A stretch of 64,000 nucleotides of DNA from the NCBI RefSeq assembly GCF_041770905.1, contig NZ_JBEUWX010000003.1:1-64000 (forward strand), read 5' to 3'. Positions 17,101 to 24,645 of the stretch are shown here, in pieces. Every line of letters starts with the position of its first letter. The stretch's first letter is position 1. Below the pieces are notes generated by a model that was given only the letters and a program-made list of their open reading frames with translations, did not search any database and was not told where the DNA came from. The position numbers and the translations under genes were made by a program. Source of the stretch: Propionivibrio hellwigii. Lineage in GTDB: Bacteria; Pseudomonadota; Gammaproteobacteria; Burkholderiales; Rhodocyclaceae.

Positions 17101-18482
17101 AGCACGATGCGCCGCCCCTGATGCGGGCGGAAAATGCGCGCCTGCTCCTCGGCCGACAGGCGGGCGAACAGGGGCAGAATTTCCGTCGACGTGTTGAAAC
17201 CGCCGCGGCTGAAAGTATGCTTGCGCAGCGCCTCGGCCGCTTCGCGGATTTCGCGCTCGCCGGGCAGAAAAACCAGAATGTCGCCGGCGCCGATGCGATT
17301 GACCTCGTCGCAGGCATCAACGATGGCTTCGTACAGATCACGCTCATCACGCGCATCGCGTTCTTCCCGCGCTCCGCGCGCCCCGTCTTCCGGGGTTTCG
17401 GTGCCGGCCGGCGCTTCCGCCTGGACCGGGCGATAGCGCACCTCGACCGGAAACAGCCGTCCGGACACCTCGATCACCGGCGCGTCCCGCCCGCCAACGG
17501 CGAAATGCCGCGCAAAACGTTCGGCATCGATCGTCGCCGAAGTCACGATCAGCTTCAGGTCAGGGCGCTTCGGCAACAGCTGCTTCAGGTAGCCGAGCAG
17601 AAAATCAATATTCAGGCTGCGCTCGTGCGCCTCGTCGATGATCAGCGTGTCGTACTGCGCCAGCTGCGGATCGCCCTGCGTCTCGGCGAGCAAAATACCG
17701 TCGGTCATCAGCTTGATGTACGCGGCCGGCGAAGTACGGTCGGTAAAGCGAATCTTGTAGCCGACGTGGCGGCCAAGCTCACTGCCCAGCTCCTGGGCAA
17801 TGCGCGCGGCCGTCGCCCGCGCGGCGATGCGGCGCGGCTGCGTGTGGCCGATCAGCCCGGTTGCACCGCGCCCCAGTTCCAGACAGATTTTTGGCAGCTG
17901 CGTCGTTTTGCCCGAGCCGGTTTCCCCGCAAACGATGACGACCTGATGGCGAGCGATCAGCGCTGCAATCTCCGCGCGCCGCGCATTGACCGGCAGCTCG
18001 TCGGAAAATATCGGCCGCGGCATCCCCGCCCGCCGTGCCGCCACCGCCGCCTGTGACTTTTCGCGCAACGCATCGTATTCAGCCTGCAAGGCATCGCGCC
18101 GCGCCCCGTACAGATGGCGCAAATCGCGCGCCATCGCCCGCAAACGGCGCACATCCGCGGCCAGGCAGTCGGGCTGCGGCGCGCGCGGCGCTTGACGTGT
18201 ATGGGGCGTCTTGGGCACGTTGGGCACATTGGCCATGTGCGGAGGCTGGGGCGTGGTCGCCTCCCGGCGCACGCGGGACGCACGCGGCGTACCCGGCGCA
18301 GCGGGTACATGGTGAGAATCGGGGGATTCGGGAGATTCGGGCGCACCCCGCAGATCAGGCAGGACGGAGGGGTTGGGCGCACTGGGCGCATCGGCCGCGC
18401 CCGGTAATGCCCCGGAGGCGCTGACAGCGCGCCCGGCACGTGAATCATCGTCGTGGGTAATCTGGCGTTTCAAGGACAACAA
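14175..18482 (-). CDS. hrpA: ATP-dependent RNA helicase HrpA (DEAH box)
   Basis: This 1435-residue protein carries the helicase motifs in order: GETGSGKT (186-193), DEAH (283-286), SAT (315-317) and, further on, QRAGRCGR. They are followed by the helicase-associated and OB-fold regions and the long HrpA-specific C-terminus. HrpA acts on mRNA and on stalled ribosomes. E. coli HrpA is about 1300 residues; the excess here is an N-terminal Pro/Ala/Ser-rich stretch of ~105 residues that looks disordered. An internal start is therefore possible, but the frame is open to the ATG at 18482. Confidence 0.93.
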   Translation of the reverse strand: MLSLKRQITHDDDSRAGRAVSASGALPGAADAPSAPNPSVLPDLRGAPESPESPDSHHVPAAPGTPRASRVRREATTPQPPHMANVPNVPKTPHTRQAPRAPQPDCLAADVRRLRAMARDLRHLYGARRDALQAEYDALREKSQAAVAARRAGMPRPIFSDELPVNARRAEIAALIARHQVVIVCGETGSGKTTQLPKICLELGRGATGLIGHTQPRRIAARATAARIAQELGSELGRHVGYKIRFTDRTSPAAYIKLMTDGILLAETQGDPQLAQYDTLIIDEAHERSLNIDFLLGYLKQLLPKRPDLKLIVTSATIDAERFARHFAVGGRDAPVIEVSGRLFPVEVRYRPVQAEAPAGTETPEDGARGAREERDARDERDLYEAIVDACDEVNRIGAGDILVFLPGEREIREAAEALRKHTFSRGGFNTSTEILPLFARLSAEEQARIFRPHQGRRIVLATNVAETSLTVPGIRYVVDTGLARVKRYSYRNKVEQLQIEPIAQASANQRAGRCGRVSAGVCIRLYDEADFARRPLYTDPEILRSSLAGVILRMKALRLGDIESFPFLEAPPGKAIADGYQLLQELGAVTDARALTPVGQELARLPLDPRVARMIVAARDEGCLREVLVIAAALSVQDPRERPQEKQGAADAAHKAFADEKSEFLGWLKLWRWYEEVLEHKKSQRKLVQACQANFLSALRMREWRDIHGQLRALITEHGWRENEVPADYAAIHRALLAGLLGNIGCKSEASGHYLGARGIKFLIHPGSPLVKKAGKWIAAAEIAETSKLFARGVARIEPEWLEQVGAHLIRRSYFDPHWEKKAMQAVAFERSTLHGIVINPRRRVNYGPMNPAEARDLFIRQGLVGGEIADEYVRRWAFFTHNQRLLLDIEMLEHKSRRPDVLVDDELIVAFYDRMIPENVVDGASFEHWRKGAEREQPKLLYLQREDLMRHAAAGVTTEAFPPRIRLGGVDFDLSYHFEPGSPRDGVTMTVPLAQLNPIPAERCEWLVPGLLKEKVIQLAKTLPQRIRAKLVPLPAFAAEFAEAAAQVGTHAGTAPEVRMNQGLIPALIQYILKTRGLNARGWEITPDAFRPDALPAHLSFNFKLVDEYGRQLAMSRNLAELRAEWGGQARREFSELHETPAEYTGLTDWRFGELPELMEIPVGGQRVIGYPALRDDGDSASLCVFDTPEEAQAVHAGGLLRLFRLHFREQIKYLEKNLPNLTQMAIRFMALGTQAELREQLIAVTLRRACLAEPWPLDAAAFAQRCQEARPRLGLLAQEMCRLVGQILDQWLTVQKKLAGAKAFTTTVQDVEKHLGRLMTKRFVAETPFERLQHFPRYLQAIAMRLDKLRSGGGESGALRDARLLAEFSPLWTAYERRAQLLARQGATNPAVDQFRWQLEELRVQLFAQELRTPAPVSVKRLQKLWKSIQSA

Positions 18483-18864
18483 ACGCGGCGCAAAGCCGCT
18501 GCAAGGAATTTTCGAACGTGCATTTTAGCAAATAGACATTTTGCAGCATGACCACACCGGGAATGTTGACGATTGGCTTTTTAGGCCGTCACTTAGAAAT
18601 CCATTTATACTTCCCAAGTTCATTTGCCAAATGATAAATTTTCCTACCAGGAAAACAGGCTAACAATTACAGCCATCGATTACTTAGGTGAAATTTATAT
18701 TTGAAATAAAAAACCAGAGTATTTCAGAGCGCCCCAATATCGTTAAAAATAGTAGATATAGCCTAAGGAGGTATCATAAGCTACAATTAAGTTTGTATTC
18801 AAACAATCAATAGCATAAATATTATACGGGGTAAAATACTTAAAGCCTTTTATTAGGATAAAAA
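18483..18864. other. AT-rich intergenic stretch upstream of hrpA
   Basis: Apart from the first ~50 bases, this 382-base gap is markedly AT-rich compared with its surroundings. It contains no supportable gene. It probably belongs with the AT-rich gene at 18865 as one acquired segment, and the hrpA promoter must lie near its left end. Confidence 0.6.
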
Positions 18865-19173
18865 ATGATAGATATCATCATAGATATAGTAAAAAATATG
18901 TCTACGTTTGAGATTTTTATTGCCACAATATGGATTGTTTTTATATTACTATTGATTTATGCAGACTATACTGTAAGGAAAAATCCTGATAATTTAATTG
19001 AAGCTCAATCATACAATGACCCCTTTAAACCATTCCCTATTTCTATCCTGTTTTTTACAATTTACGAACAAGCTAATCGCTCTAAAAATTTACCTGTCAA
19101 CCCTTATCGAATATTTTTTATAATTTTAATAGCTATTTTCTTTTTTATTTTTCACACTTATTCTCGCGAATAA
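18865..19173 (+). CDS. Small membrane protein in an AT-rich island (102 aa)
   Basis: The gene has AGGAT upstream of its ATG. The product has two hydrophobic segments (about residues 12-32 and 81-97) and a short polar middle part. Its codons are AT-rich, unlike every gene around it, which points to recent horizontal acquisition. No family recognised. Possible roles (toxin, immunity or phage exclusion) cannot be told apart from sequence. Confidence 0.6.
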   Translation: MIDIIIDIVKNMSTFEIFIATIWIVFILLLIYADYTVRKNPDNLIEAQSYNDPFKPFPISILFFTIYEQANRSKNLPVNPYRIFFIILIAIFFFIFHTYSRE

Positions 19174-19177
19174 AATT

Positions 19178-19456
19178 TTATTGCATTTTCCATAGAACTG
19201 GCTTTAGTCGATCATTCCATGCATCAATCAGATATTGATGTGCCCACTCACCCGAAACTGAAGTCGCCCCGATATCGTCGATTTCTACCCTATCTGATCC
19301 GCCGCTGTGTGGCGAAAGCTGGTAGCATCGGTTCTCCCGGCAAGTAAGCACGGCGTGGGCATTGAGGAACCCGATTCGGCATTTCGGGCTGGCGTGCTGG
19401 TTCTGGTAGTACGCATATTCGGCGTGCCAGCATAAGCCCTCCGCCACGGCGTTCAT
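19178..19456 (-). CDS. Possible small hypothetical protein (92 aa)
   Basis: This frame has chromosomal-type codon use and a protein-like composition with several Trp, Cys and His (GLCWHAEYAYYQNQ, GEWAHQYLIDAWNDRL). Open sequence continues about 18 codons upstream of the ATG to tandem TGA codons without a better start, so it may be a truncated remnant. It ends four bases from the AT-rich gene and starts 60 bases from tyrB. No clear ribosome binding site. Confidence 0.4.
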   Translation of the reverse strand: MNAVAEGLCWHAEYAYYQNQHASPKCRIGFLNAHAVLTCRENRCYQLSPHSGGSDRVEIDDIGATSVSGEWAHQYLIDAWNDRLKPVLWKMQ

Positions 19457-19515
19457 CTTGTTCCGGCTGATGCTGGTCTTTTCCTGACTTCCCGATTTTC
19501 TGACAGGTTTTCATC

Positions 19516-20706
19516 ATGTTCCAACACGTTCCTCCCTATCCCGGCGATCCGATCCTCGGCCTGATGGCGGCTTTTCTTTCCGACACGCGCCCGCGCAAGG
19601 TCAATTTGGGCATCGGCATCTATTACGACGAATCAGGCAAGGTGCCGGTGCTGCGCTGCGTGCAGGCGGCCGAGGCGCGCATTGCCGCAATGGCGTTGCC
19701 CAAGGCTTATCTGCCCATGGAGGGGCTGGAGGCGTACCGCACAGCGGTACAGAAGCTCTTGTTTGGCGAGGATCATCCGCTGCTCAAAGCCGGGCGCGTG
19801 GCGACCATCCAGACGATCGGCGGCTCAGGCGCTCTCAAGGTGGGGGCGGATTTTCTCAAGGCGACTTTTCCCGATTCACAGGTCTGGGTCAGCGACCCGA
19901 CCTGGGACAACCACCGCTCGATCTTTGCTGGCGCCGGGTTTGTCGTCAATGATTACCCGTATTACGACGGTAAAAAGGGCGTCTTGAGCATTGAGGCCAT
20001 GCTGGACTGCCTCAAATCGCTGCCGCGCCGCAGCATCGTCCTGTTGCACCCCTGCTGCCACAACCCGACCGGCCTCGACCCCAGCCGGGAACAATGGCTG
20101 CGCATTCTTGACGTGCTCAAAGCGGGCGAGCTGATTCCTTTTCTGGACATTGCCTATCAGGGCTTTGGCGACGGCTTCGAGGAAGATGCATTTTTTGTCC
20201 GCGCATTGGCGGACGCCGGCCTTAGCTTTGCCGTTTCCAATTCCTTCTCCAAGAATTTTTCGCTCTATGCCGAGCGCTGCGGCGGGCTGTCCATCATCTG
20301 CCCGGATGCGCAGCAGGCGGCGCAGGTATTTGGCCAGCTTAAATTCAACATCCGCCGCAACTATTCCAGCCCGCCCATGTACGGGGCGCTGGTCGTCTCG
20401 ACGGTGCTGGGCGATCCCGCACTGAAAGCCGAGTGGCAGGCCGAGGTCGGCGAAATGCGCACGCGCATCAAGGCCATGCGCCAGCGTCTTTTCGACGTGC
20501 TTTCGGCCAAAGCGCCGGGGCGCGACTTCGGCTACCTCATCACCCAGCGCGGCATGTTCAGCTACTCCGGCCTCTCGCCGGAGCAGGTCGACCGCCTGCG
20601 CGAAGAATTCGGCGTCTATCTCGTCCGCACCGGCCGCATGTGCATCGCCGGGCTGAATGAAGGCAACGTCGATTACGTGGCCGAATCCATCGCCGCCGTG
20701 CTGTAG
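19516..20706 (+). CDS. tyrB: Aromatic/aspartate aminotransferase (class I, PLP-dependent)
   Basis: The 396-residue protein shows the aspartate-aminotransferase family pattern: VNLGIGIYYDESGKVPVL near residue 29, HPCCHNPTG (~178-186), and the PLP lysine in SNSFSKNFSLY (K246), followed by ERCG. The family transfers amino groups between aromatic or acidic amino acids and 2-oxoglutarate in the cytoplasm. Length and motifs fit TyrB/AspC closely; substrate preference between Tyr/Phe and Asp cannot be fixed by eye. It stands alone, followed by a strong stem-loop. Confidence 0.85.
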   Translation: MFQHVPPYPGDPILGLMAAFLSDTRPRKVNLGIGIYYDESGKVPVLRCVQAAEARIAAMALPKAYLPMEGLEAYRTAVQKLLFGEDHPLLKAGRVATIQTIGGSGALKVGADFLKATFPDSQVWVSDPTWDNHRSIFAGAGFVVNDYPYYDGKKGVLSIEAMLDCLKSLPRRSIVLLHPCCHNPTGLDPSREQWLRILDVLKAGELIPFLDIAYQGFGDGFEEDAFFVRALADAGLSFAVSNSFSKNFSLYAERCGGLSIICPDAQQAAQVFGQLKFNIRRNYSSPPMYGALVVSTVLGDPALKAEWQAEVGEMRTRIKAMRQRLFDVLSAKAPGRDFGYLITQRGMFSYSGLSPEQVDRLREEFGVYLVRTGRMCIAGLNEGNVDYVAESIAAVL

Positions 20707-20722
20707 ACCACGCACGGTGACG

Positions 20723-20777
20723 GGCGGGCAGCCTTTCCGCTTTCTGTTTTGCCGGAAGCCGAAAGGCGGCGCCCGCC
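20723..20777 (+). terminator. Large stem-loop after tyrB
   Basis: GGCGGGC (20723-20729) plus GCCTTTC (20731-20737) pair with GAAAGGC (20761-20767) plus GCCCGCC (20771-20777), leaving a small internal bulge and a ~23-base loop. No U-run follows. Confidence 0.45.
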
Positions 20778-20914
20778 ACAGCCAGCGACCCGCTCCACCC
20801 GCGTTTTCCCTACACCACGCTACCGCGACCCATTCAGCCCAGCCCGCCAGCCTCTGTTCGGCGGTTTAAAATTGCTTTTCTCATCACCGTATATTTCTCG
20901 ATAAGGATTCCGCC

Positions 20915-21319
20915 ATGCGTGTAATCAACAAATGCCTTTCCGTGCTTGCCATTTTATTTCTGCTGGCTGCCTGTTCGAGCAGTTCGCCAGAAAAAACGGC
21001 CAAAAAATTCATTGCCGAAAGCTACAGCGGCAATGCCGATGCGGTCATTGCGATGATTTATATGCCCGACGAGCGGAAAGAAAAGCCCGGCGAAAAAGAA
21101 ATTGTCAGCGGCAAAGTCAAGGCAAGCGTAGCCAAACAAAAGAAATATGCCGAAGAACGCGGCGGCATCGCAGAAATCACGGCGGAACCGGCCCGGTTTG
21201 ATCCCGAAGACAACAAGCGGGCCAACGTCAGGGTCAAAATCCGCTTCAAGCTAGGAGATACGCGGCAGGATTATGTGAGGCTGATCGACACCGGCACAGG
21301 CTGGAAAGTCCGGCTGTGA
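20915..21319 (+). CDS. DUF4878-type lipoprotein
   Basis: The 134-residue protein has a lipoprotein signal ending LLAACSSS (Cys at ~20). The rest matches the NTF2-like DUF4878 pattern: EKTAKKFIAESYSGNADAVIAMIY near the start and a C-terminal strand ending DTGTGWKVRL. Such small lipoproteins are common in Gram-negatives with no known function. The stop overlaps the GTG start of the next gene, so the two are probably translated together. Confidence 0.75.
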   Translation: MRVINKCLSVLAILFLLAACSSSSPEKTAKKFIAESYSGNADAVIAMIYMPDERKEKPGEKEIVSGKVKASVAKQKKYAEERGGIAEITAEPARFDPEDNKRANVRVKIRFKLGDTRQDYVRLIDTGTGWKVRL

Positions 21320-21978
21320 CATTTTGGAAAAACCGCCCGCGCCAGCGGACGGTTTTATTATTTGCGGCCGCCCTCTCGTTATCGGCGGCCCTCTCGGCCG
21401 CCGCCTGGATCGGGTTCGCGCATGACCGGCAACCGCCCGCAAAGCCTCTGCCGGCGCCGCAACCGCAGGCATTGCTGCCCGACACATCCCGCTTGCAGGC
21501 CGGCGACTGGATCTTCCGAAGCGGCGTTTCCGTCGATAGCCGCTTCATCAAGCGCATCAGCCACAGCCCGTATTCGCATATCGGCATGGTGGTGCAGACC
21601 GACCCGCATATTGTCGTCGCGCACGCCACCACCGATGACGACCCCAATTTGCCCAATCAGGTTCTGCTCACGCCACTGGCCGACTTCGCGGCGGCGGACA
21701 AGGCGGATGCGGTGGCCGTCGCCCGCCCGCGTTTTCTCAACGCCAGCCAGCGCCGGCAAAGCGCCGACTACGCCGCCCGTCTGCAAGGCAAACCGTTCGT
21801 GCTGGACGAACGCAATCATCAGCCGTTTTACTGCACGCACGTAGTGCTCGATGCCGTGCGCCGGCACGCGCCGCAATTCAATCCGAAATGGCAGTACCTG
21901 GACATCGCCGTATTTCGCGGCGAATACCTGTTCCCCGAAGCGTTCACCCATGAAGACATCGCGTGGATATATCGCTGA
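21316..21978 (+). CDS. YiiX/YebB-like permuted NlpC/P60 cysteine hydrolase
   Basis: This 220-residue protein starts at a GTG overlapping the preceding TGA. A hydrophobic N-terminal anchor or signal (residues ~13-35) precedes GDWIFRSGVSVDSRFIK and SPYSHIGMVV, which holds the likely catalytic His. FYCTHVVLDAVR, with the likely catalytic Cys, comes about 100 residues later. His before Cys is the permuted papain-like order of the YiiX/YebB family, which acts on peptide or lipid amide/ester bonds at the envelope. Substrate unknown. Confidence 0.75.
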   Translation: MTFWKNRPRQRTVLLFAAALSLSAALSAAAWIGFAHDRQPPAKPLPAPQPQALLPDTSRLQAGDWIFRSGVSVDSRFIKRISHSPYSHIGMVVQTDPHIVVAHATTDDDPNLPNQVLLTPLADFAAADKADAVAVARPRFLNASQRRQSADYAARLQGKPFVLDERNHQPFYCTHVVLDAVRRHAPQFNPKWQYLDIAVFRGEYLFPEAFTHEDIAWIYR

Positions 21979-22049
21979 ACCTTGCATGGCGGCTTTCCCT
22001 AATCGCGGTTCCCTTGGTAGACATACCGCGTTGGCCTTGCCTTGCCTTT

Positions 22050-22118
22050 TATAGCGGCTTCCTTTACCAAACTACGGCGTTGGCTCGCCTTGTCTTTTAA
22101 CAAAGTCGAGCCGCTATT
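22050..22118. repeat. MITE-like element, short form
   Basis: The ends are inverted copies (ATAGCGGCT at the left, AGCCGCTAT at the right). The interior has TACGGCGTTGGCTCGCCTTG, related to the interiors of the longer copies at 22854 and 30759. It is about 69 bases long. The 50 bases before it contain a further half-copy-like stretch. Confidence 0.6.
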
Positions 22119-22123
22119 AAGCT

Positions 22124-22423
22124 TCTGTAGCACCCCTCTGAAATCCGTAAAAACAGGGTAGAAAACATAAAATGCCCGGAGGTCCCCGTAAATAAAGGGG
22201 TTCAGAGCATCAAAAAACATAAACCGGAACACTGTGCCCAACCAACCCTCTGAAACCCTTTATCCACGGACATCTCCAAGGATGCCCAGAACCCCTTATA
22301 CACAGAGCATCTCAGAGCACTCGCCCGGAAACGCCCTATCCACGCGGCGTTCGGAGCACCTACCTAGAGCATCTTTATCGACGCGGGTTTCCAGATATGC
22401 CCTTTCGCGTATTCGATCACCAC
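22124..22423. repeat. Array of ~40-bp palindromic units, cluster A
   Basis: Degenerate units recur at roughly 40-base intervals. Each has a GCCC...GGG core around a short AT-rich centre, for example GCCCTATCCACGC, flanked by TTC and AGAGCA or CCGGGCACC-type linkers. Units vary too much to be a simple tandem duplication. Confidence 0.6.
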
Positions 22424-22648
22424 GAAGCACCCCAAAACCCCTTAGGCGCAGCCGCAGGCGCGGGGCAGCTTAGCGGGAACAAGGGCTTGATTATTTGAGC
22501 GCAGCGAGTTAATCAAGCCCGCCGCCACGCTGCCCGCGGCAAGGAGTCATCTGCGCCTGGGGTCGCCTTTCTTTGCTGACTTTCTTTGGCGAGGCAAAGA
22601 AAGTCAGCGGGGCGCGCTGCCGCTCAGCGCAACGACATCAAGAGAAGT
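22424..22648 (+). repeat. ~210-bp dispersed element, copy 1
   Basis: This block is closely similar to 63707-63931, in the same orientation. It contains an 11-bp inverted repeat (GGGCTTGATTA with TAATCAAGCCC) and a perfect 14-bp inverted repeat (GCTGACTTTCTTTG with CAAAGAAAGTCAGC) around a 6-base loop. It encodes no protein. Confidence 0.8.
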
Positions 22649-22675
22649 TCCGTGGGTGGAAGTCAGCGCACAGGC

Positions 22676-22850
22676 CTTGGTAATTCCTATATTTAAAGTA
22701 TCTCAGGGCACCTGCCCGCTAGCCCGCGTATTTAGGGCGTTTCCGGGCACCCTATCCGCAAACGCCCTATTTATAAGGGTTCCAGAGGCACCTGCCTGTA
22801 AACGCCCACTCCACGCGGGGTTGCGGGCAGCCGTTTTTAAAGACCAGACA
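22676..22850. repeat. Array of ~40-bp palindromic units, cluster B
   Basis: About four units like those of cluster A, including GCGTATTTAGGGC, CGCCCTATTTATAAGGG and CGCCCACTCCACGCGGGG cores joined by GGGCACCT- or GGCACCTG-type linkers. Confidence 0.6.
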
Positions 22851-22853
22851 ATC

Positions 22854-22966
22854 TATAGCGGCTCAACTTTGCCAAAAGACAAGGCGGCGAGCCGATGACA
22901 GTACAAGTAGTACGGCAAGGCAAGGCCAACACAGCAACGCCGTATTTTGGCAAAGGGGGCCGCTAT
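22854..22966 (-). repeat. MITE-like element, long form
   Basis: The element is 113 bases long. Its terminal inverted repeats are about 26 bases with mismatches: ATAGCGGC near the end, then TTTGCCAAAA. The interior, read on the minus strand, has TACGGCGTTGCTG and CCGTACTACTTGTACT, shared with the copy at 30759. There is no coding capacity. Confidence 0.7.
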
Positions 22967-22982
22967 CAAGCGGGAGTGCGCT

Positions 22983-23684
22983 TCAGGTCAGGTACGCGGC
23001 CAGTTCGTCCAGCGCAGCGATATGCGTGACCCGCTCGATCAGGCGGACGGGCAGTCCGGCCGGCTCGTGCAGCGAAAAAACCTGCATGCCGGCGGCCAGC
23101 CCGGCTTCGATGCCCGGCAGGCTATCTTCGACGACGGCGCAGTATTCCGGCGCAACGCCCATGTGCTCGGCGGCGAGGAGAAAGAGGCGCGGGTCGGGCT
23201 TGAAAAAACCGCTTTCGTAGGCTGAAAAGACACGCTCGCCAAAAAAACGGTCGAGTCCGGTCAGCGCCAGCGTCAGATCGATCTTCCGGCGCGGGCCGTT
23301 TGTCGCCAGACAAAAAGGGATGCGCAGGCCGGCGAGCAAGGCTTCCGCACCGGGCATCGGCAGCAGCGATTGACGGAAACGCTCGGCCTGCCGTTCGCGC
23401 ACATGGCGCGTAAAGTCCGTCCAGTAAGCCTCATCGCGCGCGGGCTGCGTTTCCGGTGAATTGGCCGCGATCCAAGCCACGCAGTCGGCCATGCGGCTGC
23501 CGCGGAAACACCGGAACGCCTCTTCGCGCGAGCGCGTCAGCCCGATCCGCACGGCCTGTTCGTAGAGCACTTCCATGCCCGGTTCTTCGCTGTCGATCAG
23601 CGTGCCGTCGGCATCGAAAATCGCCGCCCTGATCCCCCTGCCCGGCGCAGCCGCCGCATGGCTCATCATTTTTCTGTCGTTCAT
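22983..23684 (-). CDS. HAD-superfamily phosphatase (subfamily IA)
   Basis: The protein (~233 residues from the ATG at 23684) has the HAD motif I FDADGTLID (nucleophile Asp24), motif II in CLATNGPRRK and motif III/IV around KPDPRLFL and VVEDSLPGIEAG. A helical cap lies between motifs I and II. This is the beta-phosphoglucomutase/YieH-like group acting on small phosphorylated metabolites; the substrate cannot be told. A longer frame reaching 23945 runs into the neighbouring gene and would place an unrelated tail before motif I. Confidence 0.82.
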   Translation of the reverse strand: MNDRKMMSHAAAAPGRGIRAAIFDADGTLIDSEEPGMEVLYEQAVRIGLTRSREEAFRCFRGSRMADCVAWIAANSPETQPARDEAYWTDFTRHVRERQAERFRQSLLPMPGAEALLAGLRIPFCLATNGPRRKIDLTLALTGLDRFFGERVFSAYESGFFKPDPRLFLLAAEHMGVAPEYCAVVEDSLPGIEAGLAAGMQVFSLHEPAGLPVRLIERVTHIAALDELAAYLT

Positions 23685-23859
23685 TTTTCGTTCGCGATCC
23701 GTCACGATTCGCCCAACCTGACCGATCTGTCGCGCCCTGCCCGTATTCGGCGGCAGCAACGATACGACGCGGCGCCGGGGCGCGCAACGCCGTTGATTGG
23801 GCGGCAAACACCCGCTTTGCCGGACGCCGGTGAAATCTGCCGCAGCGCGTCGCCGGCCG

Positions 23860-24627
23860 TCACGGCAGCCGTCCGGCGAAAGGCAAACGCAGGCCGAGCG
23901 GCCGGACGTCGATGCCGAAATTGAGCCCCAGCACGTTGGCTTCAAAGCCCTCTTCCGGCCCGACGCTCAGGCCAAGCATGCCCAGCAGAGAAACCTGTCC
24001 GCCGCTGCCGCTGGGCGAGCGCCCGAACGGATGGGCAAGCGGCCGGTAGTCCTTGCCAATGGCGTTGGCCGGCAGATCGAGCGCCAGCGCCGGCGTTTCG
24101 CGGCCAATGTGCGCGATGAAGGTGTTGCTGTTGGGGCCGGGATAGCTGCGGTACTCGCGCGGATAGGGGTAACTGCGGACGGCCGCCTCAATGCGGTTGA
24201 TCATCGCCTCGACGCCCGCACCGCGATGCTCGATGAGCAAGCGCGGTCGCTTGCCGGCCCAAAAGGCATCGGGCAGGTCGGCGTTGCGCTTGACGACGCT
24301 GCCGCCGCCCCAGCCTATGACCTCGTAGCGGGTGAACGCCGTCTGCCCCGCCCGCTTGTAGATCAGCCACGGATGCACGGCCACGTAGCCCCGCCAGCCA
24401 TAGGTGGGCGCGACGTACACCTGCACGATGGCCGTGTCGACGTGCTTTTTCGGGTCGGGCGCCAGTCCCGCCGAGCGGCGCGGCATCGTACGCCAGTCGA
24501 TGCGCCGGCCGTCGTTGTGCCAGGCGGACAGCCCGCCGCCCAGCAGCAGCGCGACGCCAAAGCCCAGGGCAAAAATCACGCCCGCCCCTTTGAGCGCGCG
24601 CAAAAATATTTTTGCAAAGCGTTTCAT
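23860..24627 (-). CDS. DUF3750 membrane-anchored protein
   Basis: The 255-residue protein starts with a signal-anchor (residues ~13-35). It carries the DUF3750 features VQVYVAPTYGWRGYVAVHPW, YEVIGWGGG, and YPGPNSNTFIAHI (about residues 161-175). The Asn/Ser/Asn cluster and a nearby His suggest an enzyme, but no activity is established that I know of. It starts 18 bases downstream of the transporter fusion gene and probably shares its transcript. Confidence 0.75.
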   Translation of the reverse strand: MKRFAKIFLRALKGAGVIFALGFGVALLLGGGLSAWHNDGRRIDWRTMPRRSAGLAPDPKKHVDTAIVQVYVAPTYGWRGYVAVHPWLIYKRAGQTAFTRYEVIGWGGGSVVKRNADLPDAFWAGKRPRLLIEHRGAGVEAMINRIEAAVRSYPYPREYRSYPGPNSNTFIAHIGRETPALALDLPANAIGKDYRPLAHPFGRSPSGSGGQVSLLGMLGLSVGPEEGFEANVLGLNFGIDVRPLGLRLPFAGRLP

Positions 24628-24645
24628 GGAAAATTCACTGACCCA

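Larger units (their letters stand above)
21979..22982. other. 1-kb repeat-rich gap between convergent genes
   Basis: No gene is supportable here. The gap contains, in order, a MITE-like element, a cluster of ~40-bp palindromic units, the first copy of a ~210-bp dispersed element, a second cluster of units and a second MITE-like element that ends 16 bases from the stop of the HAD gene. Confidence 0.8.

Noticed and set aside
23685..23945. N-terminal extension of the HAD phosphatase
   Set aside because: The extra 87 residues overlap the neighbouring DUF3750 gene and precede a complete HAD fold that starts normally at 23684.
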